Shown here: positions 38,071 to 47,843 of the stretch, piece after piece | Layout: every line of letters begins with the position of its first letter | How positions within the stretch are numbered: position 1 is the first letter of the stretch | Source of the DNA: an uncultured Alphaproteobacteria bacterium | GTDB taxonomy: Bacteria > Pseudomonadota > Alphaproteobacteria > RF32 > CAG-239 | DNA: 64,000 nt | Reading direction: 5' to 3' | Assembly (NCBI GenBank): GCA_902464275.1 | Contig: CABQIK010000006.1 | Location: 16,935 to 80,934 of the forward strand | Position numbers and translations under genes: made by a program | Notes under the pieces: model-generated | Told to the model about the DNA's origin: nothing | Databases searched by the model: none | Seen by the model: only the letters and a program-made list of their open reading frames with translations

Positions 38071-39282
38071 ATGAAGCGGACGTTTTTAAATTTATGGATG
38101 GCTGTAAAATCAGCGTTTAAACATAAATTCAGCGGATTGTCATTACTGAACGCCGCATTTTTACTGCTGTTTTTTATAATGCTTTTTATTCCGATGACAA
38201 AAATCAACAGGGCGAACATTTCACCGGCTGAAAATCGGGTGTTGGCAAAGTTTCCGCCGCTATTTAAAAACAACAGCCTTAACAATACTTTTGGGGTGGA
38301 ATTTGACAAGTGGTTTTCTGACCGCTTTCGCTTTCGTGATGAGCTGATAACCGGCTATGCTAAATTGCAGTTTGTAAATAAAATTATTTCGGCTCATAAC
38401 ACTATTTTAAATTCGCAAACGCAATGGGTGTTTAATAAAAATCTGCTCAAATATGTAACGGTCAGCCCAGAAAAAGAAGAACAGATTTTATCGGCGTTTA
38501 ACACGTTGGCAAAATTTTCCGAGCAACACGGTATTAAAACTTATGTGATGATTGTGCCGAGCAAAATTGACTTGTATCGGCAATATGCCAAGCCTTATGC
38601 TGTGCGCGATGAATTGTTTACGGGTGATTTAATTTACCGCCTGCAAGCCAAAAGCCCTTTGCCTCTTTTGTTTCCGTATCAGGAACTTAAAGCAGCTTCC
38701 GCGCAAAACTTAACCTTTTACAAAACCGAGCACCACTGGACTGATTGGGGCGCATATACCGGTTACAAAGCGCTTTTAACCCGCGTTAAACAAGATTTTC
38801 CGGATGTTAAAGTTGCTGCTCTGTCTGATTTTGAGCATTTTCAAAGCAATATGGTTCGCGGCGGGTTCGGCAGGTTTTTTACATTGGGCAGAACATTTGT
38901 CCGCATGCACATTGATTATCCGGCAGAAAAATTGCTTGATGTTACTTACGATTATTACGGTACTCGCACGGAGTTAAAAGCCGCTATGCATCACGAGCCG
39001 TATTATCGCACCAAAGATTTTACTAATGATTCCGCTGGCAATAATTACAAAGTGTTTTTAACCGGAACATCAATGAATGAAAGTCTTTTACAGTTTTTGC
39101 CCGAGAGTTTTAAAGAGGTTAAATATTATCGCTTAAACAATGTTAAAAACGTATCTTCAAAAGATGATTTCAAACTTTTAAGCCGGTACCAAACTGATAT
39201 TTTGGCGTTTGAGCCGGATATTTTAATCGCGGTGTTTACTGAAGAAAATCTGCTCAAATTAAATATGCTTAATAAGGACTGA
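38071..39282 (+). CDS. AlgX/AlgJ-like SGNH-type O-acetyltransferase
   Basis: 403 aa. One N-terminal membrane anchor (about residues 25-42) places the rest in the periplasm. The catalytic signature HHWTDWGAY (221-229) and the Ser in GTSMNES (Ser334) match the AlgX/AlgJ and DHHW family, which transfers acetyl groups to a glycan. The pairing with an MBOAT gene immediately downstream is the standard partner arrangement. No clear ribosome binding site precedes the ATG; translation may be coupled to the upstream genes. Confidence 0.85.
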   Translation: MKRTFLNLWMAVKSAFKHKFSGLSLLNAAFLLLFFIMLFIPMTKINRANISPAENRVLAKFPPLFKNNSLNNTFGVEFDKWFSDRFRFRDELITGYAKLQFVNKIISAHNTILNSQTQWVFNKNLLKYVTVSPEKEEQILSAFNTLAKFSEQHGIKTYVMIVPSKIDLYRQYAKPYAVRDELFTGDLIYRLQAKSPLPLLFPYQELKAASAQNLTFYKTEHHWTDWGAYTGYKALLTRVKQDFPDVKVAALSDFEHFQSNMVRGGFGRFFTLGRTFVRMHIDYPAEKLLDVTYDYYGTRTELKAAMHHEPYYRTKDFTNDSAGNNYKVFLTGTSMNESLLQFLPESFKEVKYYRLNNVKNVSSKDDFKLLSRYQTDILAFEPDILIAVFTEENLLKLNMLNKD

Positions 39283-39286
39283 CGCC

Positions 39287-40672
39287 ATGCTTTTTTCTTC
39301 CATGACATTTGTATTTATGTTTTTACCGTTGGTCTTTACCGCCTATTTGCTCATGCCGCCGCGTTTTCGCAATGGCTTGTTGCTGGCGGCGAGCATATTG
39401 TTTTATGCATGGGGCGAGCCGCGTTATGTGGCGATAATGCTTTTAACAGTGCTGATTAATTGGCTTGGAGCATTATTGATTGCGCGTTTTCAAAAGCACA
39501 AAACTTTAATATTAACCGCTTCCGTAATTACTGATTTAAGCTTTTTGTTTTATTTTAAATATTTTAATTTTGTGGCCATAAATATCAATGCTTTTGCCGG
39601 TGCAGACATTCCGTTGCTGAAGGTGATTATGCCGATTGGCATTTCGTTTTACACTTTTCAGGCTATGTCATATTTGGCAGACGTTTACTCCGGCAAAGCG
39701 CGGGCAGAGGCAAGTATTTTTAAGCTTGCGCTTTATGTTACGCTATTTCCGCAGTTGGTGGCCGGCCCGATAGTTAAATATCATGATATTGCAGGGCAGT
39801 TAAGCAATCGTACAATAAGTTTGGATAAGGTTTTATATGGGGTGCGGCGCTTTATTATCGGTCTTGCTAAAAAGGTGCTGATAGCCAATACTCTTGGCGT
39901 GGCGGCAGACGCTATATTTGCGCAGCCGGTAACAAACTTTGATGCCCTGACCGCATGGGCGGGCGCGCTTGCCTATTCTTTGCAGTTGTTTTACGATTTT
40001 TCCGGCTATTCCGATATGGCTATCGGGCTTGGCGCTATGTTTGGGTTTAAGTTTTTTGAAAACTTTAATTATCCCTACATTTCCAAATCAGTCAGCGAGT
40101 TTTGGCAAAGGTGGCATATCTCGCTTTCAAGCTGGTTTAAAGAGTATTTGTATATTTCGCTTGGCGGCAATCGCAATGGCAGGGCTCGCACGGTGTTTAA
40201 TTTGGCAGTGGTGTTTTTGGCAACCGGAATTTGGCACGGCGCGGAATGGACTTTTGTGGCGTGGGGTGTTTGGCACGGCGCGTTTGTCATCATTGAAAAA
40301 CTCAGCGGTTGGCATAAAACAAGCCGCTTTAAGCTGTTGCATCATGCGTATTGCTTGTTGGTGCTGATTATCGGTTGGGTAATCTTCCGAGCTGAAAATT
40401 TAGCCTATGCTTACGTATATTTGCAAAATATGTTTGGGCTGTTAAGCACGCACAATATCGCTAACCAAATCGGCGCTTATATTGACAACTTGGAGCTGAT
40501 AGTTTTGACTGTGGCAATAGTTTGCGCTTTGCCGATATTTAAAAATATGATGAAAGTTAAAAGTTCATGGGCAAATTTGGCGATTAATATTTGGCTGCTC
40601 ATTTTATTTTTGCTTTCAACAGCGGCGCTTGCCTCATCAACTTATAACCCGTTTATTTATTTCCGGTTTTAA
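39287..40672 (+). CDS. MBOAT-family O-acyltransferase (AlgI-like)
   Basis: 461 aa, about 10-11 membrane helices. It moves acetyl groups across the membrane for the periplasmic transferase upstream. Family segments: PIGISFYTFQAMSYLADVY, LVAGPIVKYHDI, YDFSGYSDMAIG, FWQRWHISLSSWFKEYLYI and the catalytic His in GIWHGAEW (His317), with a second WHG at 329-331. AAGGA precedes the ATG. With the two glycosyltransferases and the AlgX/J-like gene this makes a four-gene unit that builds and acetylates a polysaccharide. Confidence 0.93.
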   Translation: MLFSSMTFVFMFLPLVFTAYLLMPPRFRNGLLLAASILFYAWGEPRYVAIMLLTVLINWLGALLIARFQKHKTLILTASVITDLSFLFYFKYFNFVAININAFAGADIPLLKVIMPIGISFYTFQAMSYLADVYSGKARAEASIFKLALYVTLFPQLVAGPIVKYHDIAGQLSNRTISLDKVLYGVRRFIIGLAKKVLIANTLGVAADAIFAQPVTNFDALTAWAGALAYSLQLFYDFSGYSDMAIGLGAMFGFKFFENFNYPYISKSVSEFWQRWHISLSSWFKEYLYISLGGNRNGRARTVFNLAVVFLATGIWHGAEWTFVAWGVWHGAFVIIEKLSGWHKTSRFKLLHHAYCLLVLIIGWVIFRAENLAYAYVYLQNMFGLLSTHNIANQIGAYIDNLELIVLTVAIVCALPIFKNMMKVKSSWANLAINIWLLILFLLSTAALASSTYNPFIYFRF

Positions 40673-40673
40673 A

Positions 40674-40705
40674 AAGTCCGCCTCAGCGATTGCTTTGGCG
40701 GATTT
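40674..40705. terminator. Convergent terminator after the polysaccharide operon
   Basis: AAGTCCGCC / GGCGGATTT stem with a 14-nt loop; the T run is best on the minus strand. Confidence 0.7.
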
Positions 40706-40714
40706 CAATTTGAG

Positions 40715-41914
40715 CTATTTCTTTTTTCGGCGCTGAGTTTTCCGCTTACCTGCCTTAACCGGTTTTTCTTTATAACCGATGTTTTTGGCCTTTTCAGTAA
40801 TATTGTGCGCTTTTTCTTTTATGTTATGCGCTGTATTGTGCGCTTTTTCTGAAATGTTTTTGGTTTTGTTTACCAAATAGTTTTTAAGTCTGGTTAATTT
40901 GCGCTGTTTTTTAATTTCATTTTGCCGATGCGCCAAATATCCCTCGTATGAGAACAAGGCAATACCGGATAAAATCAGCGGCAACAGATAATAAATAATG
41001 CGGTAAGCAATCAGTGCGCCGAATAACATAGCCTGATTATCCGCCCCCGGAATAATGTTTGAAAACACCAGCTCAAACACGCCGAGACCGCCCGGAACCT
41101 GACTGTACACGCCTAAAATTTGCGCAATGATAAACGCGCCCATAAACACGTCAAATGGAATATCAATAAAGTGAATTAAGGTAAAATAAAGCACCAATGA
41201 GGCCATTAAAATATCTGCGCTACCGATAACAACTTGTGCCGCCGACATTTTTAAGCTTGGAATGGCGAACTTAATGCCTTTAATATCAATCGCTTTTTTA
41301 TAGTAAACGCTTGCGCCGAAATAAATCAGCAACCCGATAAATGAGGCAATGGCAATAATCGCGGTGGTCATTTGTGAGAGGGCGCCTTCTCCGAACGCAT
41401 GCTCAGGAGTTATTACATAGCCGACAATAATCAAAAAGAAGCAGGCAACCAAATAGGTAAAGCCGGAAAAAGTTACCATTTTAACAATTTCATCGGCATG
41501 AATTCGCCATCTGGTGTATAGGCGGTATCTGATAGCGCCGCCTGAAACAATGGCGTGACCTGCGTTGTTGCTGACCGAAAAACCGATAAACCCTGCAAAA
41601 ATCCATTTCCATGCTGCAAGCTTATGTTTAATATATTTAAGCGCCAAAAAGTCGTATGATGATAAAGCCACATAGCCGCAAAACGAGGCAAGGCAGGCAT
41701 ATAACAAATTGCGAACCGGAATACTCAATAGCGCGTTTTTCAAATCTTCAAGGTGGTATTTTGAAAGTTGTTTATAAATCATAAACGCGGCCAGTGCAAA
41801 AAAGAACAGTCCCGCCCATGAAATCAGTTTTTTAATAAAACGCTTGGTTTTGTATCCTATGCCTTTTTTCGGAGTTTCGGTTTTAATGTTTTGTTTTTTC
41901 AATTTAATCACCAT
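40715..41914 (-). CDS. Lysylphosphatidylglycerol-synthase-type flippase domain protein (UPF0104)
   Basis: 399 aa, about eight membrane helices. It resembles the N-terminal flippase half of MprF: ISWAGLFFFALAAFMIYKQL, NAGHAIVSGGAIRYRLYTRW, and QVPGGLGVFELVF near the end of the membrane part. No lysyl-transferase domain follows. Instead the last 60 residues are strongly basic with repeated EKAHNI/EKAKNI units, likely a cytoplasmic tail that binds lipid heads, RNA or protein. Substrate unknown. No evident ribosome binding site. Confidence 0.85.
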   Translation of the reverse strand: MVIKLKKQNIKTETPKKGIGYKTKRFIKKLISWAGLFFFALAAFMIYKQLSKYHLEDLKNALLSIPVRNLLYACLASFCGYVALSSYDFLALKYIKHKLAAWKWIFAGFIGFSVSNNAGHAIVSGGAIRYRLYTRWRIHADEIVKMVTFSGFTYLVACFFLIIVGYVITPEHAFGEGALSQMTTAIIAIASFIGLLIYFGASVYYKKAIDIKGIKFAIPSLKMSAAQVVIGSADILMASLVLYFTLIHFIDIPFDVFMGAFIIAQILGVYSQVPGGLGVFELVFSNIIPGADNQAMLFGALIAYRIIYYLLPLILSGIALFSYEGYLAHRQNEIKKQRKLTRLKNYLVNKTKNISEKAHNTAHNIKEKAHNITEKAKNIGYKEKPVKAGKRKTQRRKKK

Positions 41915-41924
41915 ATTTTTTAAG

Positions 41925-43085
41925 TTATTTCATATTTTCATCAATGTAGCGGCGAATATTGTCGCCGAAAGTTTGCCGCACATAAGAAGTAAGCTCTGAC
42001 GGCTTGGCTTTAAACTGTTCAGCGGCGGTTTGTGCCGGTAACAACTGTTCAAGCTGAAGCTTTTGTTCTAAATCGTCGCGTTTTTGGGCTGCGCCCGGCG
42101 CTCCTAAAACCGAGGCGATGTTATACATAATATGCGCCCGCACCAAATTACGCGGATATATTGTGCCTTCCGTCAAAATATCGGCAAGTTGCATTAAGGC
42201 TGAAACATTACCCTGCGCTGCAGAAGCGGTTAAATATTTAACTGCATTGCCGTAGTTTTTGGCAATGCCTTGCCCGTTCATATACATCAAAGCAAGCACA
42301 TATTGCGCTTCATCAAATTTTGCTTCTGATGAAATTTTCATCAGCTCAACCGCTTTATAATAGTCTTGCTGAACCTGAAAGCCTTTGTAATAAGCATATC
42401 CTAACATAAAGCGCGCGGTGTTATTACCGGCATTGGCGGCTTGTCTGAACAACTCAATCGCTTCTTGCAGATTTTTATTTTGGTTGTTTCCGCTCAAATA
42501 GATAAAAGCTAAATTAACGGCGGCGTCATCACTGCCGAGCTTAGCGGCCTGAGCAAAAAGTTCGGCGGCTTTAACATAGTTAACTTCTGTGCCGATACCG
42601 TTAAAATACAAACTTCCCAAATTGTTTAAGGCGATTTTATCATTTTGCGCGGCGGCCTTTTCATAGTATGCGAAAGCTTTGGTATAGTCGCTTTCAACGC
42701 CGTTTTCACCATATAAATACATATAGCCTAAGGCAAGTTCAGCCTCTAAATTACCTTCATCTGCCAAACGATGAATTTTTTGCAACGGAGTTTCTTCAAT
42801 CTTTTCCGATTGCTCATTATTTTCTTTATTTTGAGCGGGTTCATCGGTTTTGCTGTCTAAAAACGCCGGTTTTTTAATAAATGAAAAGTTCAAAAATGAA
42901 AAAATTCCTCTGTCATCGGCAACTTGTTTTTCATCTTGTTTAACTTCAACTTTTTGCTCAGTTTTTTTGTCTGTTGCCGGCTTTTCATCGCCGCCGGTAA
43001 TACCTGACGCTAAATCAATGGTTTGTGCATGAATGGCGCCTGAAATTAAGCACGAACAGCACAGAATAAAAAGCAATTTTTTCAT
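41925..43085 (-). CDS. Secreted Sel1-repeat protein
   Basis: 386 aa. Signal peptide MKKLLFILCCSCLISGAIHA, then an acidic Glu/Lys-rich linker, then about seven Sel1 repeats from residue 115 (ALGYMYLYGENGVESDYTKA, NLGSLYFNGIGTEVNYVKAA, and so on). Sel1 solenoids mediate protein contacts in envelope stress, exopolysaccharide or secretion pathways. The context next to a flippase-like gene and upstream polysaccharide genes supports an envelope role. Transcribed with the flippase gene (10-bp gap). Confidence 0.88.
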   Translation of the reverse strand: MKKLLFILCCSCLISGAIHAQTIDLASGITGGDEKPATDKKTEQKVEVKQDEKQVADDRGIFSFLNFSFIKKPAFLDSKTDEPAQNKENNEQSEKIEETPLQKIHRLADEGNLEAELALGYMYLYGENGVESDYTKAFAYYEKAAAQNDKIALNNLGSLYFNGIGTEVNYVKAAELFAQAAKLGSDDAAVNLAFIYLSGNNQNKNLQEAIELFRQAANAGNNTARFMLGYAYYKGFQVQQDYYKAVELMKISSEAKFDEAQYVLALMYMNGQGIAKNYGNAVKYLTASAAQGNVSALMQLADILTEGTIYPRNLVRAHIMYNIASVLGAPGAAQKRDDLEQKLQLEQLLPAQTAAEQFKAKPSELTSYVRQTFGDNIRRYIDENMK

Positions 43086-43215
43086 TTAACAGCCTTTCTT
43101 AAAAACGCAACAGCACAATACTAAAGTAAAAAAAACACAGTTTCAAGGTAAATTTTGTTGTAAAATTTTTAAAAAATTGTAAGTTAAGGCATTATTGATG
43201 TTGAAAGGATAAAAA

Positions 43216-45033
43216 ATGCCGTACGAGCCGCCGATTTACACCATTAAAGACGCATGGTTAAGTTTTGGGTTAAAGCCGCTTTTTACCGGAGCTGAGTTAA
43301 ATATCAGCCGCGGCGATAAAGTCTGCCTTGTAGGACGCAACGGCTCAGGAAAATCTACCTTGCTCAAAGTTATTTCCGGTGTGATAGAACCCGATAAGGC
43401 TGAAATTTTTATTCAGCCCGGCACCAAAGTTTCCTATATGCCGCAAGAACCTGATTTTTCAGCTTTTGCCACTCTGCGCGAAGTGGTGCTTTCAGGGCTT
43501 GAAAATAACGGCGAAGGGCAGGAATATAAGGCTGATATTTTAATTAAACATCTCGGCATTTTGGAAAATCAATCCCCGCGGCAGTCTTCCGGAGGCGAAA
43601 TTAAAAAGGCGGCGCTGGCCAAAGCGCTTATCGGCGAGCCGGATATTTTACTGCTTGATGAGCCGACCAACCATTTGGATATTTCAACCATTGAAAAACT
43701 TGAAGAAATTATCAACAAGTTTACCGGCGCGGTTGTCGTAATCAGCCACGACCGTATGTTTTTAGAGCATGTTTCGCACAAAACCTTTTGGCTTGACCGC
43801 GGCGTTTTGCACACCCACAATAAAGGATTTGCGGCTTTTGACGAATGGCAGGAGCAAATTTTAGACCAAGAGATTATTGCTCAAAAATATCTTAACAAAA
43901 AAATTGAAGAAGAAACAGAATGGCTGCATAAAGGAGTAACTGCCCGCCGCAAACGTAATCAGGGCAGATTGCGCCGCTTGCAGCAGTTAAGGCAGGAGCG
44001 CCGCGAGCAAGTTAAACAAATCGGCTCCGTTAATTTGGAAATTGATTCCGGCGAAGTGCGCTCCCGCTTGGTTATTGAAGCCAAGCATATTTACAAATCG
44101 TATGGCGAGCGCGAGTTGGTTAAAGACTTTTCTATCCGTATTATGAAGGGCAACCGCATCGGCGTGGTCGGACCTAACGGCGCCGGTAAAACCACATTGA
44201 TTAAGCTTCTCACCAAAAAAATTGCGCCCGATTCCGGCTTTGTGCGTATGGGCAAAAATTTGGAAGAGGCTTATTTTGACCAAAACCGCATTACGCTAGA
44301 CCCTAAAAAAACTTTGTGGAAAACCTTGTGCAATGAGGGCGACCATATCTGGGTGCGCGGTCATTGGTGCCATGTGGTTGCGTACTTAAAAGACTTTTTA
44401 TTTAAGCCCGAGCAGGCGCAATGTCCGGTATCGTCATTATCAGGCGGCGAAAAGAACCGCTTAATGCTTGCGGTGGCTTTGGCGCGCGCCTCCAACTTTT
44501 TGGTGCTTGACGAGCCCACCAATGACTTAGACATGGATACGCTTGATCTGTTGCAAGAGGTTTTGGACGAGTATCAGGGCACGATTTTAATTGTCAGCCA
44601 CGATCGCGATTTTATGGATAAAGTGGCAACCTCATTGCTTTATATGAAAGGCGACGGCACAATTATTGAGCATATCGGCAGTTATTCCGAATTAATTACC
44701 AAGCTTGCAAATAAACCGGTAAAAGAGGTTAAAAAAGCCAAAACTGCGCCGGCTCCGCTGCCGGAGGCCGCTAAAAGTAAAGCCGTGGCGCGTTTAAGTT
44801 ACAAAGAAAAGCGTTTAACTGAAATTCTGCCTGCTGAAATTGCGGCTCTTGAGCAAAAAATTGCCGCCATTGAACAAACTTTATCGGAAGACGTTGAACT
44901 TTACACCCGCAATCCGCAGGAGTTTGACCGCTTAACCGCCGAGTTGCAGGAGTGCCAACTGGATAAAGACGAAAAAGAAACCGCATGGCTTGAACTGCAA
45001 ATAAAATGCGATGCCTTGCAAAGCGGCGAATAG
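43216..45033 (+). CDS. uup: ABC-F ATPase, Uup type
   Basis: 605 aa. Two tandem ATP-binding domains, no membrane domain. Walker [10 protein letters not shown] (40-48) and GPNGAGKTT (about 315-325). Signatures: [16 protein letters not shown] in the first domain and [17 protein letters not shown] in the second; Walker [10 protein letters not shown] and [10 protein letters not shown] charged inter-domain linker ([25 protein letters not shown]) and a C-terminal coiled coil after residue 520 with a DNA-binding-type stretch point to Uup over EttA. It acts on the ribosome or branched DNA. Convergent with mutS, one base apart. Confidence 0.88.
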   Translation: MPYEPPIYTIKDAWLSFGLKPLFTGAELNISRGDKVCLVGRNGSGKSTLLKVISGVIEPDKAEIFIQPGTKVSYMPQEPDFSAFATLREVVLSGLENNGEGQEYKADILIKHLGILENQSPRQSSGGEIKKAALAKALIGEPDILLLDEPTNHLDISTIEKLEEIINKFTGAVVVISHDRMFLEHVSHKTFWLDRGVLHTHNKGFAAFDEWQEQILDQEIIAQKYLNKKIEEETEWLHKGVTARRKRNQGRLRRLQQLRQERREQVKQIGSVNLEIDSGEVRSRLVIEAKHIYKSYGERELVKDFSIRIMKGNRIGVVGPNGAGKTTLIKLLTKKIAPDSGFVRMGKNLEEAYFDQNRITLDPKKTLWKTLCNEGDHIWVRGHWCHVVAYLKDFLFKPEQAQCPVSSLSGGEKNRLMLAVALARASNFLVLDEPTNDLDMDTLDLLQEVLDEYQGTILIVSHDRDFMDKVATSLLYMKGDGTIIEHIGSYSELITKLANKPVKEVKKAKTAPAPLPEAAKSKAVARLSYKEKRLTEILPAEIAALEQKIAAIEQTLSEDVELYTRNPQEFDRLTAELQECQLDKDEKETAWLELQIKCDALQSGE

Positions 45034-45034
45034 T

Positions 45035-47719
45035 TTATTTTTCAGCGATTTTTTTTAATTCATAAAGCTTGTCTAATGCCTCGCGCGGGGTAAGTTCGTC
45101 GGGGTTTAAGTTTTGCATGGCAATCTCAAGCTCCGAAGGCTTTGGCTCTGCGGCGATCTGCTGTTGTAAATCGGCAAACAGCGGCAATTTAGCTTCAATA
45201 CTATCCGCTCCGACTTTATCTTGCGAATTTTCAAGCGAGGTTAAAACTTGTTTGGCGCGTTGCAATACCAATTTGGGTAAACCCGCCAGTTTAGCAACAT
45301 GAATACCGTACGAGCGGTCAGCCGTTCCGTCAATAACCTCGTGCATAAAAATAACTTCATCGTTAAATTCTTTAATTTTCATACAGTGCAGGGTGAGGGC
45401 TTCAAGCTTTTCGGTTAAGGCCGTCAGTTCATGATAATGCGTGGCAAACAAAGCGCGGCAACGGTTGACTTCATGCAAATGTTCAACTACCGCCCATGCG
45501 ATGGAAAGCCCGTCATAAGTGGCGGTGCCGCGTCCGATTTCATCTAATATAACAAACGAGCGAGGCGTTGCTTGGTTTAAAATTGCCGCCGTTTCAACCA
45601 TTTCAACCATAAAAGTTGAGCGCCCGCGCGATAAGTCATCAGAAGCTCCGACCCTTGAAAATACCTTGTCAATAATGCCGATGCGCGCTGATGAACACGG
45701 AACGTAAAATCCGGTTTGCGCCATAATGGCAATAATGGCATTTTGCCGTAAAAAGGTTGATTTACCAGCCATATTCGGGCCGGTGAGTAACCAAATGCGG
45801 TTATCTTGCCCGTTTAAAGAGCAGTCATTGCCCACAAATTCAGAAGCTTTTTCTTTTTTGAGCGCTAATTCCACTACCGGATGGCGTCCGTTTTTAATTT
45901 CAAACACGGTGGAATTATCCAAAAGCGGACGGCAGTATTGCTCTTCAACCGCCAAATCGGCGGTGGCGGCGGCAACATCAAGTTCCGCTAACGCTCCGGC
46001 AGAAGCGGAAATATCGTCAGAGGCGCATAAAATATCTTCCGTTAATCTGGCAAACAATTCATTTTCCATTGCCACTGATTTTTCCGAGGCGCTTCTGATT
46101 TCTTTTTCCAAATCAGTTAATTCTACCGTCACAAAACGCGAGGCGTTCAAAACTGACTGCCGATGAATAAATTGCGGATTTTGTAAAATATCTTTGGCAA
46201 ATTTAGCCTGAATTTCAATAAAATATCCGAGTACACCGTTAAAACGAATTTTTAAGTTGGAAATACCGGTTTCTTTAATATATTTTTGCTCTAATTTGCT
46301 GATAAGTTCGCGGCTGTTTTTTTGCAGATTTTTAAGCTCGTCCAACGCCGGATAATAGCCTTCGCGGATAAAGCCGCCGTCACGAGCCAAAATCGGCAAA
46401 TCTTCAATATCAAGCAAAGCGCGGCTTAAATTGTCTACAATATGGCTGAAATCGCACAGTTTGCGCAGCACATTGCTTAAAGCTTCAGGCAGGGCGGCAA
46501 TCAGTTTGTTGTATTTGCCGTATGAGTTGATTAAATTTTTAATTTTCGGAATAAACGACAAGGTAACCCCGAGCATTGCCATATCTTTAGGACCGCCTCT
46601 GCCCAAACTGAGGCGTGAAACCGCGCGTTCCATATCCGAAAAATCACGAAAATATTCGCGCAATTCGCTTCTGATTTCCGGAACATTAATGAAAAAGTCA
46701 GCCAAATCAAGACGGCGATTAATTTCTGTAATGTCAAGCGACGGATTGTTCAAGCGATAAGCCAGCAACCTTGCTCCGGCGCCGGTAATGGTACGGTCAA
46801 TGGTGCCGAGCAGCGAGCTTTTTTTATCGCCGTTAACCGATTCAAAAATTTCCAGACTGTTGCGGGTGGAGTTGTCTATTTCCATACACAGAGCATCGCT
46901 GATTTTAATCGGTTTTTTAATGCGCGGCATTTTGCCTTTTTGAGTGTTTTCAACATAATCTAAAACCGTGCCGGCCGCTGCCAGTTCCGGTTTTGAAAAA
47001 TTGCCGAACGCTTCCAAAGTTTTCACTTTCAGCATTTTTTCAAGCGATTGTTTGGCAGATTCCGCGTTAAAGCGCGCTTGCGGCAAAACGGTTAATTTTT
47101 CACGATACAAGTTAAGCACGTGGAACAAATCAGGTATTTGCATCATGCTGTCGGGAGCAATAATTTCAACCGGATTTATTTTGGTTAAAAAAGCTTGCAG
47201 ACAAGCGGCGCTTTGCCCGCCGGCAATTTCATTGAGTTTGGTAAAAAAGTCGCCGGTGGATAAGTCAAGCCATGCAAAACCAAAGCTGTTGCCGATTTTG
47301 TTGCAACAGAGCAAATAGTTGTTTTTGCGGGCGTCAAGCAGATTGTCTTCCGTTAAGGTTCCGGGAGTAACAAGGCGGATAACATCGCGCTGCACCACAG
47401 ACTTTGCTCCGCGTTTGCGCGCTTCTTCCGGTGATTCCATCTGTTCGCAAATCGCCACTTTATAGCCCTGATGAATAAGGCGCGCCATATAGTTTTCATA
47501 GGCGTGAAAAGGCACGCCGCACATCGGAATATTTTGCCCCTCGGCCTTGCCGCGTTTGGTTAAGGCAATATCTAACGCTTTTGAGGCCACCAAAGCATCG
47601 TCAAAAAACAGCTCGTAAAAATCGCCCATGCGGTAAAAAACCAAATAATCTTTATGGGCTTCTTTTATTTTCATATATTGTGCCATTGCCGGCGTTAAAT
47701 TGGCATATTTTTCACTCAT
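45035..47719 (-). CDS. mutS: DNA mismatch repair protein MutS
   Basis: 894 aa. Recognises mismatches and small loops. The N-terminal mismatch-binding FYE motif is in FYRMGDFYELFFDDA, with GVPFHAYENYMARLI, the lever and clamp domains with the R-LLAYRLNNPS region, and the ATPase: GPNMAGKST (Walker A), SRGRSTFMVEM (switch), LDEIGRGTATYDGLSIAW (Walker B) and the FATHYHEL segment. The length is normal (850-900). No clear ribosome binding site before the ATG. Confidence 0.97.
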   Translation of the reverse strand: MSEKYANLTPAMAQYMKIKEAHKDYLVFYRMGDFYELFFDDALVASKALDIALTKRGKAEGQNIPMCGVPFHAYENYMARLIHQGYKVAICEQMESPEEARKRGAKSVVQRDVIRLVTPGTLTEDNLLDARKNNYLLCCNKIGNSFGFAWLDLSTGDFFTKLNEIAGGQSAACLQAFLTKINPVEIIAPDSMMQIPDLFHVLNLYREKLTVLPQARFNAESAKQSLEKMLKVKTLEAFGNFSKPELAAAGTVLDYVENTQKGKMPRIKKPIKISDALCMEIDNSTRNSLEIFESVNGDKKSSLLGTIDRTITGAGARLLAYRLNNPSLDITEINRRLDLADFFINVPEIRSELREYFRDFSDMERAVSRLSLGRGGPKDMAMLGVTLSFIPKIKNLINSYGKYNKLIAALPEALSNVLRKLCDFSHIVDNLSRALLDIEDLPILARDGGFIREGYYPALDELKNLQKNSRELISKLEQKYIKETGISNLKIRFNGVLGYFIEIQAKFAKDILQNPQFIHRQSVLNASRFVTVELTDLEKEIRSASEKSVAMENELFARLTEDILCASDDISASAGALAELDVAAATADLAVEEQYCRPLLDNSTVFEIKNGRHPVVELALKKEKASEFVGNDCSLNGQDNRIWLLTGPNMAGKSTFLRQNAIIAIMAQTGFYVPCSSARIGIIDKVFSRVGASDDLSRGRSTFMVEMVETAAILNQATPRSFVILDEIGRGTATYDGLSIAWAVVEHLHEVNRCRALFATHYHELTALTEKLEALTLHCMKIKEFNDEVIFMHEVIDGTADRSYGIHVAKLAGLPKLVLQRAKQVLTSLENSQDKVGADSIEAKLPLFADLQQQIAAEPKPSELEIAMQNLNPDELTPREALDKLYELKKIAEK

Positions 47720-47843
47720 TGCGCTACCGTTAACCGTTATTAAACAAATTTAAACCTGTTTCATAGTATATGTTTTAACATCTGCTTCATAGCTATTTTT
47801 AGGAAGTGTCAACAGATTTTTTACAACACGGCATGAGGGATTT

